Source of the DNA: Larimichthys crocea
Taxonomy: Eukaryota; Chordata; Actinopteri; Sciaenidae
Assembly: GCF_000972845.2 (NCBI RefSeq)
Contig: NC_040032.1
Span: 7,995,771-8,059,770, forward strand
Direction of reading: 5' to 3'
Length of the DNA: 64,000 nucleotides
A program made the translations under genes and the position numbers. The notes under the pieces are model-generated. The model had not been told where the DNA came from. It saw only the letters and a program-made list of their open reading frames with translations, and did not search any database. This document shows positions 1 through 53,330 of this stretch, piece after piece (the first letter of the stretch is position 1; every line of letters starts with the position of its first letter).

Positions 1-403
1 GGTCTGAGCTGAGGGGTTTCAGAGGCTCCTCCCCCTCCGTCTGCTGGTCATCAGGCCGACGGCCAGGAGTCAGATGATACTCCAGAACCTGATCAGAACC
101 GACCCGCCTGCAGCACTGTGGGCTTCAGGTGGGGGGTGGGATCTCCACCTTCACGTGTTTGTGATGAAAACACGCGTGTAGAGTCCTCACACTTAGCATG
201 ACACCGAGCATGTGTGTCTAACACAGCGGGCTGCTGGCGTGATGCCTGGAGAAACGGGGGGGGGGGGGGGGCTGAGGGGGCTCAGGTTAGAGGAAGAAGA
301 GCAGCGATGAGTCACGGCGCTGCCCGGTCCATCAATACATCGTTCTCGTGTTTCCAGGAAACGTTTAAATAAAGTAAGCGGCATACATGAAACATACAAG
401 CTG

Positions 404-449
<46 letters not shown>
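1..449 (+). other. Presumed dlg4 upstream intron with acceptor
   Basis: No coding exon is visible here. The stretch holds a G homopolymer near 256-270 and a (TG)n run at 406-446 that ends directly in the CAG acceptor (447-449) of the first visible dlg4 exon. Confidence 0.6.
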
Positions 450-11145
<10,696 letters not shown>

Positions 11146-12141
11146 TGCTGCACCCGGCTCGCCGCCCCCTCCTCCCTCCAGACCACCAACCGACGCCACC
11201 CTCCACCCTGACGGCCGAGCCAGCCTCTCCCACCCGTCCGTCCTCCAGCAGAGTCGGCGAGAGACGAACGAAGACAAACAGGAAGTGACACCTCAAGGCG
11301 ATGGAACGAAAGCGACTCTGAGGCAGACGGGATCGCTGACGTGTAATTAGAGACTTCATCAGTGTTTAACGAGCGCCGTTCACACCTGGCATCAAAACGC
11401 AGCTGAACAGCTGATTCAAACAGGAAGTGAGGCGTTCTGATGTCACGTGTGAACCATGTGACGTCCACACCGCGATGAGGACGAGGTCTGTCCAGGACCG
11501 GAGAGACAGCAGAGGGTGACCCAGCAGGGATGGACCACCTCACCGCCGCTCCTGCCTCCTCTCAAGTCATGAAACACCTCCACCTGAGACGGAGGCTCCG
11601 CCTTTTTATATCTCCTCCTCCTCCTCCTCCTCCTCCTCCTCCTCTGCCTCCTTCAGGACAGGAAAGGGGGACGACCGAGGAGCTTGGGCGCCCCGATCCT
11701 GCTGAGTCTGTCCTGGCGAGGAGTCCTTTTTCTCATGGACCTACTCGCGGGTCAGGACTCGTTCTGCTCCCTCGGCTCTGTGTTGAATATTCGCGAGGCA
11801 TTATTTAACGATTTAACGGCCGTTTGAATAATTATTAAAACTCATATGCTGAATCTGTGCATGCATCGAAGACGACGGAGACACGAGTGTCCGACCTCCG
11901 ACATTTGGACGAGGTCTTTAGCATGTCTCATGACTGAAGAAGAAGAAGAAGAAGACGGTCACATGATGAGGCCGGTCACACACACACACACACACACACC
12001 TGTACAGGTAGAGGGGGCGGGGCTGTTCTGACCTGCGAGTCAGAATCCAGGGTGAAAGTTTCCCTCCAGACACAAACGGCTTCACCAACGGATCGATCAC
12101 GCTTCCAGACGAAGATCGACGCCGCAGACAAACACGCTAAG

Positions 12142-12187
<46 letters not shown>

Positions 12188-12310
12188 ACGCTCCTCGCTG
12201 TGGGGAGGTTTCGTCTTCTTTTATTCTCTTCCACTTTTTCTGCTTCTTTCTCCTCTCGTGTCGACAAACTTACTTCATGTTTAACTTAAATAAACACATA
12301 TAAATAAACA
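11146..12310 (+). other. dlg4 3' UTR candidate with polyadenylation signals
   Basis: No coding sequence follows the TGA at 11143-11145. The stretch has a (CTC)n run near 11610-11645, a (CA)n run near 11978-11998, a (GT)n run near 12144-12186 and two AATAAA hexamers at 12289-12294 and 12303-12308. These hexamers are the first good polyadenylation candidates I see downstream, so the 3' UTR may be about 1.15 kb. No transcript data support this. Confidence 0.5.
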
Positions 12311-12855
12311 AACATATAAATATGAATATAAATATATATATATTTTTTTTATGACAATTTCTAACGGGGACTGAGTCTGTAAAAATCAACACGTCCAAAC
12401 GAAACTCCATCGCTTTCTTTGGGTCGTTGGATTTACTCACGTTCCCATTTTATTGTTGTAAAAGCTTCAGGACACGCGTGACGCTTCGGACTGACGTGTT
12501 TGACGTGTACACGTGTACGATGCAGCCGTGTGTGTGCGTGCGTGCGTGACTGTGTGTGCGTGCGTCATGTATGAAATATAAATGAACATATATGAGAATA
12601 TCTTTATGACATCACTGCTGGTTATTATAATATATTAATGTTTGTGTGTGCGTGTGCAGAGACACACACACATGAAGACGTGGTGCAATATTGTCACGAT
12701 GTTATGCAACGAAGATTACAGGTGATTAAACCAGCTGGTTAACAAAGACCACGCCCACAGCCAGGGGGCGGGGCTACTACAGGTGACCACAGGTCATAGA
12801 AAAAGGTGAACGAGAGGTTGGGCTGTACGAGGGATGAAGGACGGGAAGGAGGGAA

Positions 12856-13252
12856 CACTGTAAAAAAGAAAACAGTTCAATGACTGTCAAAAATCATTTT
12901 ACAGATTTCTATCATGAAAAAAGTTTAAACATTTAGTTAGTCAGTGTGGACAAAAAATGTGAATAACGAGCCACGTTATCATCGTTATGAAGAAATGGTT
13001 CTGTACAAAAATGATAAATAACTTGTTAATTTCATTAATTGAAGTCATTAGAGACATAATATTTAAATTTAAAAATTTTAAATTACAGATAATGTCTGTA
13101 AATTTGAAATAATTAAGAAACGTTTCTGTTTGTCATTATTTGAATAAAACTTAAAATAACAGTTTTGGGTTAAAAATTGTAAATTTATTTGTAAACAATT
13201 TTTACTAAATGGAAAATTACCGTAAAAATATATTTTATTTGTTTTTACAGTG
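12856..13252. mobile_element. MITE-like element with 11-bp terminal inverted repeats
   Basis: The 397-bp AT-rich block begins CACTGTAAAAA and ends with its exact reverse complement TTTTTACAGTG (13242-13252). Inside are several sub-repeats of the TTTACAG/CTGTAAA type and no open frame. I could not find a clear target-site duplication. Terminal repeats of this kind are familiar from non-autonomous DNA transposons in fish; the superfamily is not settled. Confidence 0.7.
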
Positions 13253-13587
13253 ACGAGAGTCGAGGGATGGGGGGATGGAGGTTGTAGTTGGATGGAGGTG
13301 TTTAGAGATGGACCGGTGTCGGGTAGACTGGTTCTGGTCCGATCGTGTTTTTTGTTCTGAGTTTGAGTCCTCTGAAGGAGACGAGGAAGCACTAAAGCTC
13401 CTTATCTCCTTCACAGGACACGTCTGTTCCCTTCACCAAGCGTCCTTCATGGAACAACACAGTGAGGACAAGATGGAGCTTTTTGTAGTCCATCTTCTGA
13501 ACTTGTAGTTTCACATCAATAAAACAAAACGTCGCATCATGACGACTCAGCAGATCTCTGAGTGTCTTCTCTGACTCGGAGTGATCA

Positions 13588-13955
13588 GGAGGAGTGTTCA
13601 GGAGGAGTGTTCAAGAGGAGTGTTCAGGAGGAGTGTTCAGGAGGAGTGTTCAGGAGGAGTGTTCAAGAGGAGTGTTCAGGAGGAGTGTTCAGGAGGAGTG
13701 TTCGAGAGGAGTGTTCGGGAGGAGTGTTCGGGAGGAGTGTTTGGGAGGAGTGTTCAGGAGAAGTGTTCAGGAGGAGTGTTCAAGAGGAGTGTTCAAGAGG
13801 AGTGTTCAGGAGGAGTGTTCAAGAGGAGTGTTTGGGAGGAGTGTTTGGGAGGAGTGTTCAGGAGGAGTGTTCAGGAGGAGTGTTCAAGAGGAGTGTTCAA
13901 GAGGAGTGTTCAGGAGGAGTGTTCAGGAGGAGTGTTCAGGAGGAGTGTTCAGGAA
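13588..13955. repeat. 13-bp minisatellite (GTGTTCAGGAGGA)
   Basis: About 28 copies with AGG/AAG/GGG variants. All three + strand frames stay open because of the 13-bp period, so the 135-197 codon open frames here are not genes. Confidence 0.95.
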
Positions 13956-14289
13956 AGGACACAGGAGGTTTCTGAGTGTTTCCTGTAGCCTGAGTTGGTC
14001 ACAGGAAGTGAAGGGTCATGCAGGAAGTGGACAGGTAAGGTTCAGGTGTGTGAATGTGCTGCATGGTGGGTGTGGTCTTTGTTCTGGACCTGGTTTTGGG
14101 CGGAGCTGGATCAGGTTTCTCAGCATGTTTGTATTAATTATAATTTGTTCTGATGATCAGAGTGAAGGTCAAAGTTCATATTTATGATTTATGATTTATT
14201 TTAATTCATTTTAATATTTATTTATTTTAATTAACAATTCAGACGCCCGGTCAGAACCTGTAAATAACCAACAAGATGGATCAGAACCA

Positions 14290-15080
14290 TCAGACCCAGT
14301 CCAAACACACAAACACACACTGAACAACACACTGAACACACACACCACTTAACACACGCACACAAACACTCACCATTAAACACACACACACACACTCACA
14401 CATAACACCCACAAACACACACACACACACACACATAACACACACACATTAAACACACACACAACACACTCAACACATTAACACACACACACAACCACAA
14501 ACAATTCACAACATTCACACAAACACCAACAAACACACAAACACACATTAAACACACACAAACACACACACAACACACACTTCACACCACACACACACAC
14601 AACACTCACACTTCACACATTAACACACACACACAAACACACTCACACATTAAACACACACACACACAAACACTCACACATTAACACACACACAAACACT
14701 CACACATTAACACACACAAACACTCACACATTAACACACACAAACACTCACACATTAACACACACAAACACTCACACATTAACACACACACATTAAGACA
14801 CACACAAACACTCACACATTAACACACACACAAACACTCACACATTAACACACAAACACTCACACATTAACACACACACACAAACACTCACACATTAACA
14901 CACAAACACTCACACATTAACACACACACACAAACACACATTAACACACACACAAACACTCACACATTAACACACACACACACAAACACTCACACACACA
15001 CACACAAACACTCACACATTAACACACAAACACTCACGCATTAACACACACACACAAACACTCACACATTAACACACACT
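14290..15080. repeat. AC-rich compound array (CACACATTAACACACACAAACACT)
   Basis: The stretch is an 0.8-kb mixture of (CA)n and a roughly 24-26-bp unit with CACTCACACATTAACACAC. It is simple-sequence DNA in the dlg4-ephb4 intergenic interval. Confidence 0.9.
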
Positions 15081-17120
15081 GTGTTTCTTTCAGGCTCGGT
15101 GTGTGTTTTCTTTCTTGGTGTGTGTTTTGTATATTTTTCATCTCGTGTGATTTTTTTTCTTGAATTTTGAATTTTTACAGAAAAGTTTGATCAAAGTCGA
15201 CGAAGCAGAAAAATATTTATCGGTCAGCAGCGAATCAAAGTTCAGTGAAGCGCTTGATGTAAATTAGCTACAAAACAATAAAATCATTTAAAACCTTTCT
15301 GAACTTTTTGTGTCATGCTGTCATTCATCAAACCACCACAGGGGGCGCTTTAACGTTTAATGACATTATACAGCAGCACGTGTCACCATGTTTGAAAAGA
15401 CGTGAACGTGACGTCTGCAGAACATGTGACATGGTTTGATCTGATGCAGATTATTTTAACCTGCTGAAGGAGACGTCTGTTCTGTTTTCTGGTTCTGGTT
15501 CTTCTGTCCTGGACCGTCCGTGACTGTGCTGAGAGGGGCGTGAGCCTCCATCAGATGTAATAAAGAGTATTTAAACCTGCAGGCAGCTCGTTCAGACGTG
15601 AACAGGTGTCTCAGACAGGTAAACATCCACCCACACGGTGCTGACGGAAGCTCAGTCTAGCTTGGCTCGGCTCGGCCCGGCTCGTCTGACAGTGCAGCTG
15701 TCTGACAGATGGACGACTGAAAACATGCCAAACTAACAAAACGAGAGTTTCCTTGTAATGAAGTGACTCACTGCACAAAGTCTTAAATTATTTAATGATT
15801 CATGTTTGGAAACGTTCTTCACAGATGAACAGCCAGAGCCAACGTTAGAATAACGTTAGAATAACACCAACAAAGTCAGAACCAAGACGAGAACAAACAA
15901 ACCCAGACGAGGAATTACATCCAAAGAATGGACTGAAGAGAAACATGATTACAACGTTAGAATAACGTTAGAATAATGTTCAGTAAAGTGACCTCACAGA
16001 GAAACTCTGTTACTTTACAGACTTCATGTTACTGAATGTTTCCATGACGTGACATCAGACGGGTTCTGCTGGGTATGTCGGGTTCTGCTGGGTGTGTCGG
16101 GTTCTGCTGGGTATGTCGGGTTCTGCTGGGTGTGTTGGATCAAAGTAATCCTCTCAGATCCGCCAAGATTACCCAGCAGACACCGGGTTAGTCAAAAGAA
16201 GGCTAGCTGTTTCCCCCTGTTTCCAGTCTTTGTGCTAAGCTACAGTCATCATGAATGTCGGTTCATCTTCTGGTGACCGTGACCGACCAGCAGACTGACA
16301 CTGTGTTGCCATGACAACACCACAGTATGACTAATGTGATTATGTCTGATCCCGAGCGACTCTTCTTCGTCTCTTTGTCGTCCTCCTGAACCGTCCAAAC
16401 CTGAGACGACGTTCAGCTGAGAGGACGTCGCTCTGATCGCAGATCTGTTTCCTGTCGAAGACGCTGATCAAAGCTCAGACAGGATTTCACGGTGGTATGT
16501 GACATCACGTCAGCGCCGCCATCACGAACGCCATTTCTGTTTATATAAACATGATCATATGTTCAAACGAGCAGACGACGAACTTTGAATGTTTTTATCC
16601 TGTGAGTCTGTCGAGCTCGTCGTCATCTGATCTTCGGACTTGTTTCTTCTTCTTCTGTGGTTTTTAGAGGTGAAACACTGAGTCACCTGTGCCGATGTCA
16701 TCAGATGAATAAATTAAAGTTTCACCTCGTTCAACACTGGTCTCGCCCACCAAAGTATAAACTCAGCTCTGGCCTTGTTAGTGAGTTTGAATTGCTAATG
16801 TCTGATTTACATTTTGTCATTTAGGCTTCAGATTAGCATTTCCTCTTTTTATGCTGCCAAAATAAAATCATTCAGCTCCTCTGAGGAGAAAACATTAAAT
16901 CAGAAAACAGATGAACAGATGATCTAATGAGCTCGTTAAAACACAGAAAATATTCAGCAAACACGCGACTCGAAATGACACCACTGCTAATCTATGTTAG
17001 CATTCAAGCTAATTATACAAAATCTAAACAAACACATCGTCTCACCTGTGGTCGGAACTCAGGTGACTTCAGTTTCTGGAGACCAGATACTGAATCCAAA
17101 TCACAGAGACAGTCCTGAGT
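15081..17120. other. Intergenic DNA, no gene seen
   Basis: I find no convincing coding exon. Minor features are a short AACGTTAGAATA repeat near 15845-15975 and four copies of a 20-bp unit (GGGTTCTGCTGGGTGTGTC) at about 16059-16137. Confidence 0.5.
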
Positions 17121-17124
17121 CCAA

Positions 17125-18210
17125 CATCAGGCCAACATCAATCGACCAAACATCAACCCAACATTAGACCAATGTTAGGCCAACATTGACCCAACATCAG
17201 GCCAACATCGACCCAACACCGATCCAACATCAATCCAACATTGACTCAACATCAGGCCAACATTGACCCAACATCAGGCCAACATTGACCCAACATCAAT
17301 CCAACATCAACCCAACATTGACCCAACATCACACCAACATCACGCCAACATTGACCCAACATCACACCAACGTCACACCAACATTGACCCAACATCACAC
17401 CAACATCATGCCAACATTGACCCAACATCACACCAACATCACACCAACATTGACCCAACATCACACCAACATCACACCAACATTGACCCAACATCACACC
17501 AACATCACACCAACATTGACCCAACATCACACCAACATCATGCCAACATTGACCCAACATCACACCAACATCACACCAACATTGACCCAACATCACACCA
17601 ACATCACGCCAACATTGACCCAACATCACACCAACATCACACCAACATTGACCCAACATCACACCAACATCACACCAACATTGACCCAACATCACACCAA
17701 CATCACACCAACATTGACCCAACATCACACCAACATCACCCCAACATTGACCCAACATCACACCAACATCACACCAACATTGACCCAACATCACACCAAC
17801 ATCACACCAACATTGACCCAACATCACACCAACATCACACCAACATTGACCCAACATCACACCAACATCACACCAACATTGACCCAACATCACACCAACA
17901 TCACGCCAACATTGACCCAACATCACACCAACATCACACCAACATTGACCCAACATCACACCAACATCACACCAACATTGACCCAACATCACACCAACAT
18001 CATGCCAACATTGACCCAACATGACACCAACATCATGCCAACATTGACCCAACATCACACCAACATTGACCCAACATCACACCAACATCACACCAACATC
18101 ACACCAACATCACACCAACATTGACCCAACATCACACCAACATCACACCAACATCACACCAACATCACACCAACATCATGCCAACATTGACCCAACATCA
18201 TGCCAACATT
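17125..18210. repeat. 33-bp higher-order minisatellite made of 11-mers
   Basis: The regular unit is three 11-mers: CACACCAACAT, CACACCAACAT and TGACCCAACAT. The array is irregular at both ends and almost perfect in the middle (about 17330-18050). A period divisible by 3 leaves open frames of 250-280 codons on both strands. The spacing is contiguous, with no unique spacers. Confidence 0.95.
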
Positions 18211-18999
18211 GGGCCTGGTTCTAGTCCTCCCTCTTACCTGCAGGTTTCATCATGAGCTGGTTCTCACGGAGGAACTTTTGTTTTTTTGGAGTCATAAAAA
18301 AAGTCTAAATAACACAGGAAGTCGTGTGAGTGTGTTGTCAGAATAAAAGCATGTATCTTTGTGTTTTAATTTGAGCCGAGTTTCATGATTAATGAAAGCA
18401 GAGAGGTCTGTTTGGGTCAGACAGCACCTGAATGTTAAACAAAACATAGAGGACCAACTGAGTGAAATGGATCAGGACCAGGACTTCAGACCAGACATAG
18501 GAGGAGGTCTTAATGTGGAGACACCCATGAGTCATCAGTGCATGTGTGGACAGGACGAGATGCCTGAAAGAGCTGAGTTTACCTGGATCACCTGAAGAGT
18601 CCATGTGATCCATGTGAAGGATCAAACTGTGTGTGAGGGTTATTCCTACAGTTATTGATTTATTTTAGTTTAATTTATTTCTGTAAATCTGATTTTGATG
18701 TTTGCTGCTGAAAGAATCAATAAAATTCATTTTTATTTTTTATTCTCGTGTTTAAAGAAATAAAGAAAGTATCAGTGACCTGTTTAATTTAATTAAATTA
18801 TCACATTAAATCATAAACACAGCTTGTCTTTATGCTACAGAATCAATATTATTTTATTTATTTAATTTGAGTGACCTAATCAAACCAGAATCCTTCATTT
18901 ATTTATTTTATTGTATTTTATCTAGTTCAATTTAAATGACCTTAATTTAAATAATTGGATGAATAAACTTTCATTGTTTCAGCTTTTTTTCTCAAACGT
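18211..18999. other. AT-rich intergenic DNA, no gene seen
   Basis: After a short unique stretch with no recognisable coding potential, the sequence becomes strongly AT-rich (18640-19000) up to the GC-rich ephb4 5' flank. Confidence 0.5.
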
Positions 19000-19009
19000 T
19001 TTATTTTGA

Positions 19010-19694
19010 AGGCGCTCTCCGGAAGCGCCGTACGTCATGACGTGCTCTTGACGCTGCTGTTATGGAAACGGTGGGCGGAGCTTGTCCGAGCCATTCGCCT
19101 CCCGGTCTCGCGGTGGTCCGGGTCTGCTCCGGGTCCGGGTCTCTGTAGTCTGTCTGCTGGGAACGTCTGTGCTGAGGGCTGTCTGCGCACCGAACCGGAC
19201 CACAACCCAGACCCGAACCTGACATCCAGCCTGGCCCGTGCTGGTCTGGGCCGGACCCGCCGTGTCGCCTCTTGCGGGTTTTCTCCCGCAGACTCACGCA
19301 GGAAGCTCCGCGGACTTTCCCGGATTGTTTTTCGACACGACGACGACGACATGCGGGACCGTGCGTGGACCGTGCGTGGACCGGGTCAGAACCAGGATCA
19401 GCTCTGATCCACATAGATGCGGATCGATCCGGTTCGGTCAGATTCTGGAGAAGTCAGTGTGAACACAAAGAACGATCCGGATCCAACAAGTTTGAAGCTC
19501 CGCAGCTCCGGAACCCACCCGGACCTGAAGAGGACCGAGGAGAACCGCAACCCATCCGGACCTGATCCCACAGTGAGTTGGACCAACCAAGAAGTTTGGA
19601 CCTGGTCTCAGAGAGGTCCTGGTCCACTTTAGATGCGGACTGCTCTGCGGTCAGCGGGTTCACAGCTGCTCCTAGACCGCCCGGAACCAGAACC
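19010..19694 (+). promoter_or_regulatory. Candidate ephb4 promoter and 5' UTR
   Basis: A sharp switch from AT-rich to GC/CpG-rich DNA occurs at about 19010, directly upstream of the ephb4 start codon. A perfect 12-bp palindrome ACGTCATGACGT at 19032-19043 contains two CRE-like half sites. An 11-bp unit (GACCGTGCGTG) is repeated near 19359-19382. No TATA box is evident. The transcription start cannot be placed from sequence. Confidence 0.5.
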
Positions 19695-49299
<29,605 letters not shown>

Positions 49300-50950
49300 C
49301 TCACCTGTCCGAACCTGGACATGAACACCAGCACACGGCTGCAGCCCGAGACTGATCATCATGACCGATCAGCTGACCGATCAGCTGACCGATCAGCTGA
49401 CTTTATCAATGACCAGAAATTAAAAAGATTCTTCCCGTCAGGACGAGCGAGTCCTCGTCATGGACGCCGAGCGCCGGACTCATTTTTACTGTTTGTGTTT
49501 TTTTTTAAATAAGACGTTGTTTACAACGTTTCTGTCACGTCGTCATGGAAACAATATAAAAAAATCACCAAAGGAGACAAAATGAAGTCAGTGCCAATCA
49601 AACATTCAGCTTTCATGTCATCCGGACGAGACCGCGGACGCACCTGAACGTTTACCTCGTCTTTACTCAGGTGTGATGCAGAGAGCGACCTCCATCCTCA
49701 GCGTGACGCTCACAGGCGAGCGGCAGCGTCGTTTTATTTGATATAACAAGTTTTAATCTTTGGTGCCATTCAGCTGTTTTTATAAATCTGTGTGATTCTC
49801 TTTGAATGAACTGAAAGGATGACTTTGACATTTTGGAGCCGGAGTTTGTTTTCCTCCATCAGCTGCTCAGCGTGCTAAGCTAACAGTTAGCTCATGGCCT
49901 GCAGGGTGGAATGCTAACAGCTAACAGCTGAGCTGCAGGCTAACAGGCTACATAGCTAACAGGCTACATAGCTAACAGGTTAACAGGCTACATAGCTAAC
50001 AGGCTACATAGCTAACAGGCTACATAGCTAATAGGCTACATAGCTAACAGGCTACATAGCTAACAGGCTAGCTTGTGTTGCTCACACTTTTCTTTCTTTC
50101 ATCACGTCAGTCAAATATTTCTGCTTTTAGCATTTAGCATGGACACACAGCTAACAGTTAGCTCGTGGCCTGCAGGGTGGAATGCTAACAGCTAACAGCT
50201 AACAGCTGAGCTGAAGGGTAACAGGCTACATAGCTAACAGGCTAACAGGTTACATAGCTAACAGGCTACATAGCTAACAGGCTACATAGCTAACAGGCTA
50301 GCTTGTGCTGCTCACACTTTTCTTTATATTTCTGCTTTTAGCGTTTAGCATGGAAACACGGCTAACCGTTAGCTCGCTGCTTGTCCCCATTGGTTTCAGA
50401 TTGGAATGCTAACAGCTAGCGTAGCTCCTGAGTTCAAAATGTCAAAGTGTCTCCGAGGACGACGTCAGCGTTTCCAAACATTTGAAATAAATGTAACGTG
50501 TTTATGTTTTCATTTTTCGACCACGATCTTTAAGTCATCGCTCAGACGAGCTCATTAACATAAACTGATTATTGCATCAGATGGTTGTGCTACTGTTTGG
50601 TCCAAACGTTGAAGAAACATTTGTGTTTGTCCTGAAGCTGGTATTGTCACAGTGAGAGCTGCCTCTAAGGATCATGGGAAATGCGGTCTTCATATTGAAG
50701 GTCTGAAATAACGAGTAGTTTGATTACGTCCTGTAGATTACTCTGTATTCAGTATTCATAATAAACATTCAGCTGTGTTTACCAAGACTCTTCTTCAGCT
50801 CGTTAACACTGACGACCTCCGTCAGCTCCTTCACGTGAACGCCACATTAATTCACCTGTCTGAGCCGGCCAATGACACGCTGTCCTGTCCCAGTGACCCT
50901 GGAGACCTCTGTCCCAGATTCAGAGCAGCAACTTCCTGCTCACCTGAAGC
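49300..50950 (+). other. ephb4 3' flank with CTAACAGGCTACATAG repeats
   Basis: Candidate 3' UTR follows the TAG at 49297-49299. Possible polyadenylation hexamers are ATTAAA at 49419-49424 and AATAAA at 50486-50491. Two clusters of a 16-bp unit (GCTAACAGGCTACATA) lie at about 49930-50080 and 50215-50305, in larger near-duplicate blocks that each start with a TTAGCTC...CTGCAGGG(T)GGAATGC segment. No gene is seen. Confidence 0.55.
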
Positions 50951-51005
50951 ACACACACACTTTAACACACACACACACACTGTAACACACACATGCACAC
51001 ACACT

Positions 51006-51036
<31 letters not shown>

Positions 51037-51093
51037 TGTAACACACACACACACACACACATTGTAACACACACACTGTAACACACACACATC
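50950..51093. repeat. (CA)n microsatellite with CTGTAA interruptions
   Basis: Compound CA repeat similar in form to that at 46408-46483. Confidence 0.9.
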
Positions 51094-51109
51094 ACATGTT
51101 TCTGATCTG

Positions 51110-51895
51110 ATGTGATTCTAAATGTTGTCTGAATGTTTCTGGATGTTGTCTGAATGTTTCTGAATGTTGTCTGGATGTTGTCTGAATGTGTCTGGATGTT
51201 GTCTGAATGTTTCTGGATGTTGTCTGAATGTTTCTGGATGTTGTCAAAATGTTTCTGAATGTTTCTGAATGTTGTCAAAATGTTTCTGAATGTTTCTGGA
51301 TGTTTCTGAATGTTTCTGAATGTTGTCAAAATGTTGTCTGAATGTTTCTGAATGTTGTCAAAATGTTTCTGAATGTTTCTGGATGTTTCTGAATGTTTCT
51401 GGATGTTGTCTGAATGTTTCTGGATGTTGTCTGAATGTTGTCTGAATGTTGTCTGAATGTTTCTGAATGTTGTCTGAATGTTGTCTGAATGTTTCTGAAT
51501 GTTTCTGGATGTTGTCTGAATGTTCCTGGATGTTGTCTGAATGTTGTCTGGATGTTGTCTGAATGTTCCTGGATGTTGTCTGAATGTTCCTGGATGTTGT
51601 CTGAATGTTTTCTGAATGTTTATGAATGTTTCTGGATGTTGTCTGAATGTTGTCTGAATGTTTCTGGATGTTTCTGAATGTTGTCTGAATGTTGTCTGAA
51701 TGTTCCTGGATGTTGTCTGAATGTTTATGAATGTTGTCTGAATGTTGTCTGAATGTTCCTGGATGTTGTCTGAATGTTTCTGAATGTTGTCTGAATGTTT
51801 CTGAATGTTTCTGGATGTTGTCTGAATGTTTCTGGATGTTGCCTGGATGTTGTCTGAATGTTGTCTGAATGTTTCTGGATGTTGCCTGGATGTTT
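51110..51895. repeat. 10-11-bp minisatellite (TGAATGTTGTC / TGGATGTTTC)
   Basis: About 70 units of mixed 10- and 11-bp length form this array. A 375-codon - strand open frame crosses it; its peptide is only repeats of QHSDNIQ type, with no domain. Confidence 0.95.
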
Positions 51896-53135
51896 CCTCT
51901 CCCCTCCGTGTTTCAGCGGTCACATCTTGAAGTCGATAAATTCTTCTTGGTGTTCTTGTTTTCCGTCTTGGGTTACGTAACCTCCCGGCTGCATTGTTCA
52001 GGATCAGAACCGTCCAGCTTCTTCTGGGTGTGTTTTTCGTGGCTCTGGTTGCAAACATTCCTCTCATCTGTCGTGGCGCCCTCTTTTTAATAAAGAGACA
52101 GAAACAGGAGAAGTGACTCTCCCTCCTCCTCCTCCTCCTCCTCCTCCTCCTCCATCGCCTCCCTCTTGTTCCTCTGGAGTGGTTTTACCCCCGAGGCCTG
52201 AGCTTGTCTTCTGCTCTGCCTCCCCTTGCGGTCTTTGGCCTTTTAATCATGAGGAGATGTTCTTTTCTTCTGCCGGGCCTCGGGCTCAGAGCAGCTTAAA
52301 CTCTCTGTTTTCATCTGAACCAGGCCAAGCTGCCACGGCTCTGCGATGTGTTCATGTTCATTGATTAATGTTCTTTGATTATCTCTCTGTTACTGACTCC
52401 TTCTTCTTGTTTTATTGGTCTCCTGTGGGCCGTAAGAGCCGCCCGGCATGAGCTGAGCACCTGGAAATAAAAGCGATGACTCATCGCCATGTCATCGAGT
52501 TTTGGTGTGTTTGAATCTCTGCAGGTTTAAACAGAGTCGAGCTTTAGGTGACCTCTGACCCCCACAGAGACACCTCCAGCCTCAGCTTTTTGTGCATCTG
52601 AATGGGCATTCATGAGAGAGCCGAGCGGCACAGCAGAGCAGGTTTTAACATTTCAGTGGATTGTGTCACTGCCCTCACATTCCTGTGCATTCAAGTGTGG
52701 AGCGAGCGGGAAGGCGGGGGTTAACCAGCAGGACAGGTAGAGGGGGGCAGGGAGGCATCAGGTTCAGTCTGCAGCAGAACAAACCCAAAGTGTGATCGGA
52801 CAAATCTGAACCAGCTGTGCTGAAATCTGCTCTGAGTTTAGGTCAAACTGCAACTCCCAGAATGCATCTGAGTCACTCTTTCACTGAAGCTCCTCCAAAT
52901 CCCAGAAGTCAGTTTGGGAAAACTGGAAATGTTTAAATATGACAAACAAACTTTAAAAACCTCAGAAAAACAAAGACAGAACCTCTCACAGCTTCAGCCT
53001 CACTCAATCTGATGTTAGCAGCAAAAGAACCGGGCTCAGCAGCCGGACCGGACCAGGTTCGAAGTTTCTGGCTCTTAAAGGAAGTTTTCCTTCTCATGAT
53101 GTCGGAACATTTCTCCTTTAACTAGCTCAGTTGTC
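51896..53135. other. Intergenic DNA, no gene seen
   Basis: Apart from a (CTC)n run at about 52120-52152, the sequence is mostly unique and carries no supported exon. A 29-bp exact match to 20603-20631 lies at 53026-53054. Confidence 0.5.
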
Positions 53136-53139
53136 GTCC

Positions 53140-53330
53140 TTCTTTTGGTGGATCTTCAGTCTCTGGTGGATCTTCAGTCTCTGGTGGATCCTCAGTCTCT
53201 GCTGGATCTTCAGTCTCTGGTGGATCCTCAGTCTCTGCTGGATCCTCAGTCTCTGGTGGATCTTCAGTCTCTGGTGGATCCTCAGTCTCTGGTGGATCCT
53301 CAGTCTCTGGTGGATCTTCAGTCTCTGGTC
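53140..53330. repeat. 18-bp minisatellite (CTCTGGTGGATCTTCAGT)
   Basis: About ten copies. The period of six codons leaves both strands open; I see no start context, splice sites or domain to support coding. Confidence 0.9.

Noticed and set aside
17252..18124. Open frames of 250-280 codons on both strands, and a regular 33-bp spacing that recalls a CRISPR array
   Set aside because: The units are contiguous with no unique spacers, the genome is a vertebrate, and a 33-bp period explains the open frames.
50940..52067. 375-codon - strand open frame
   Set aside because: Most of it is the TGAATGTTGTC array and CA repeat; the short unique N-terminal part matches nothing I recognise.
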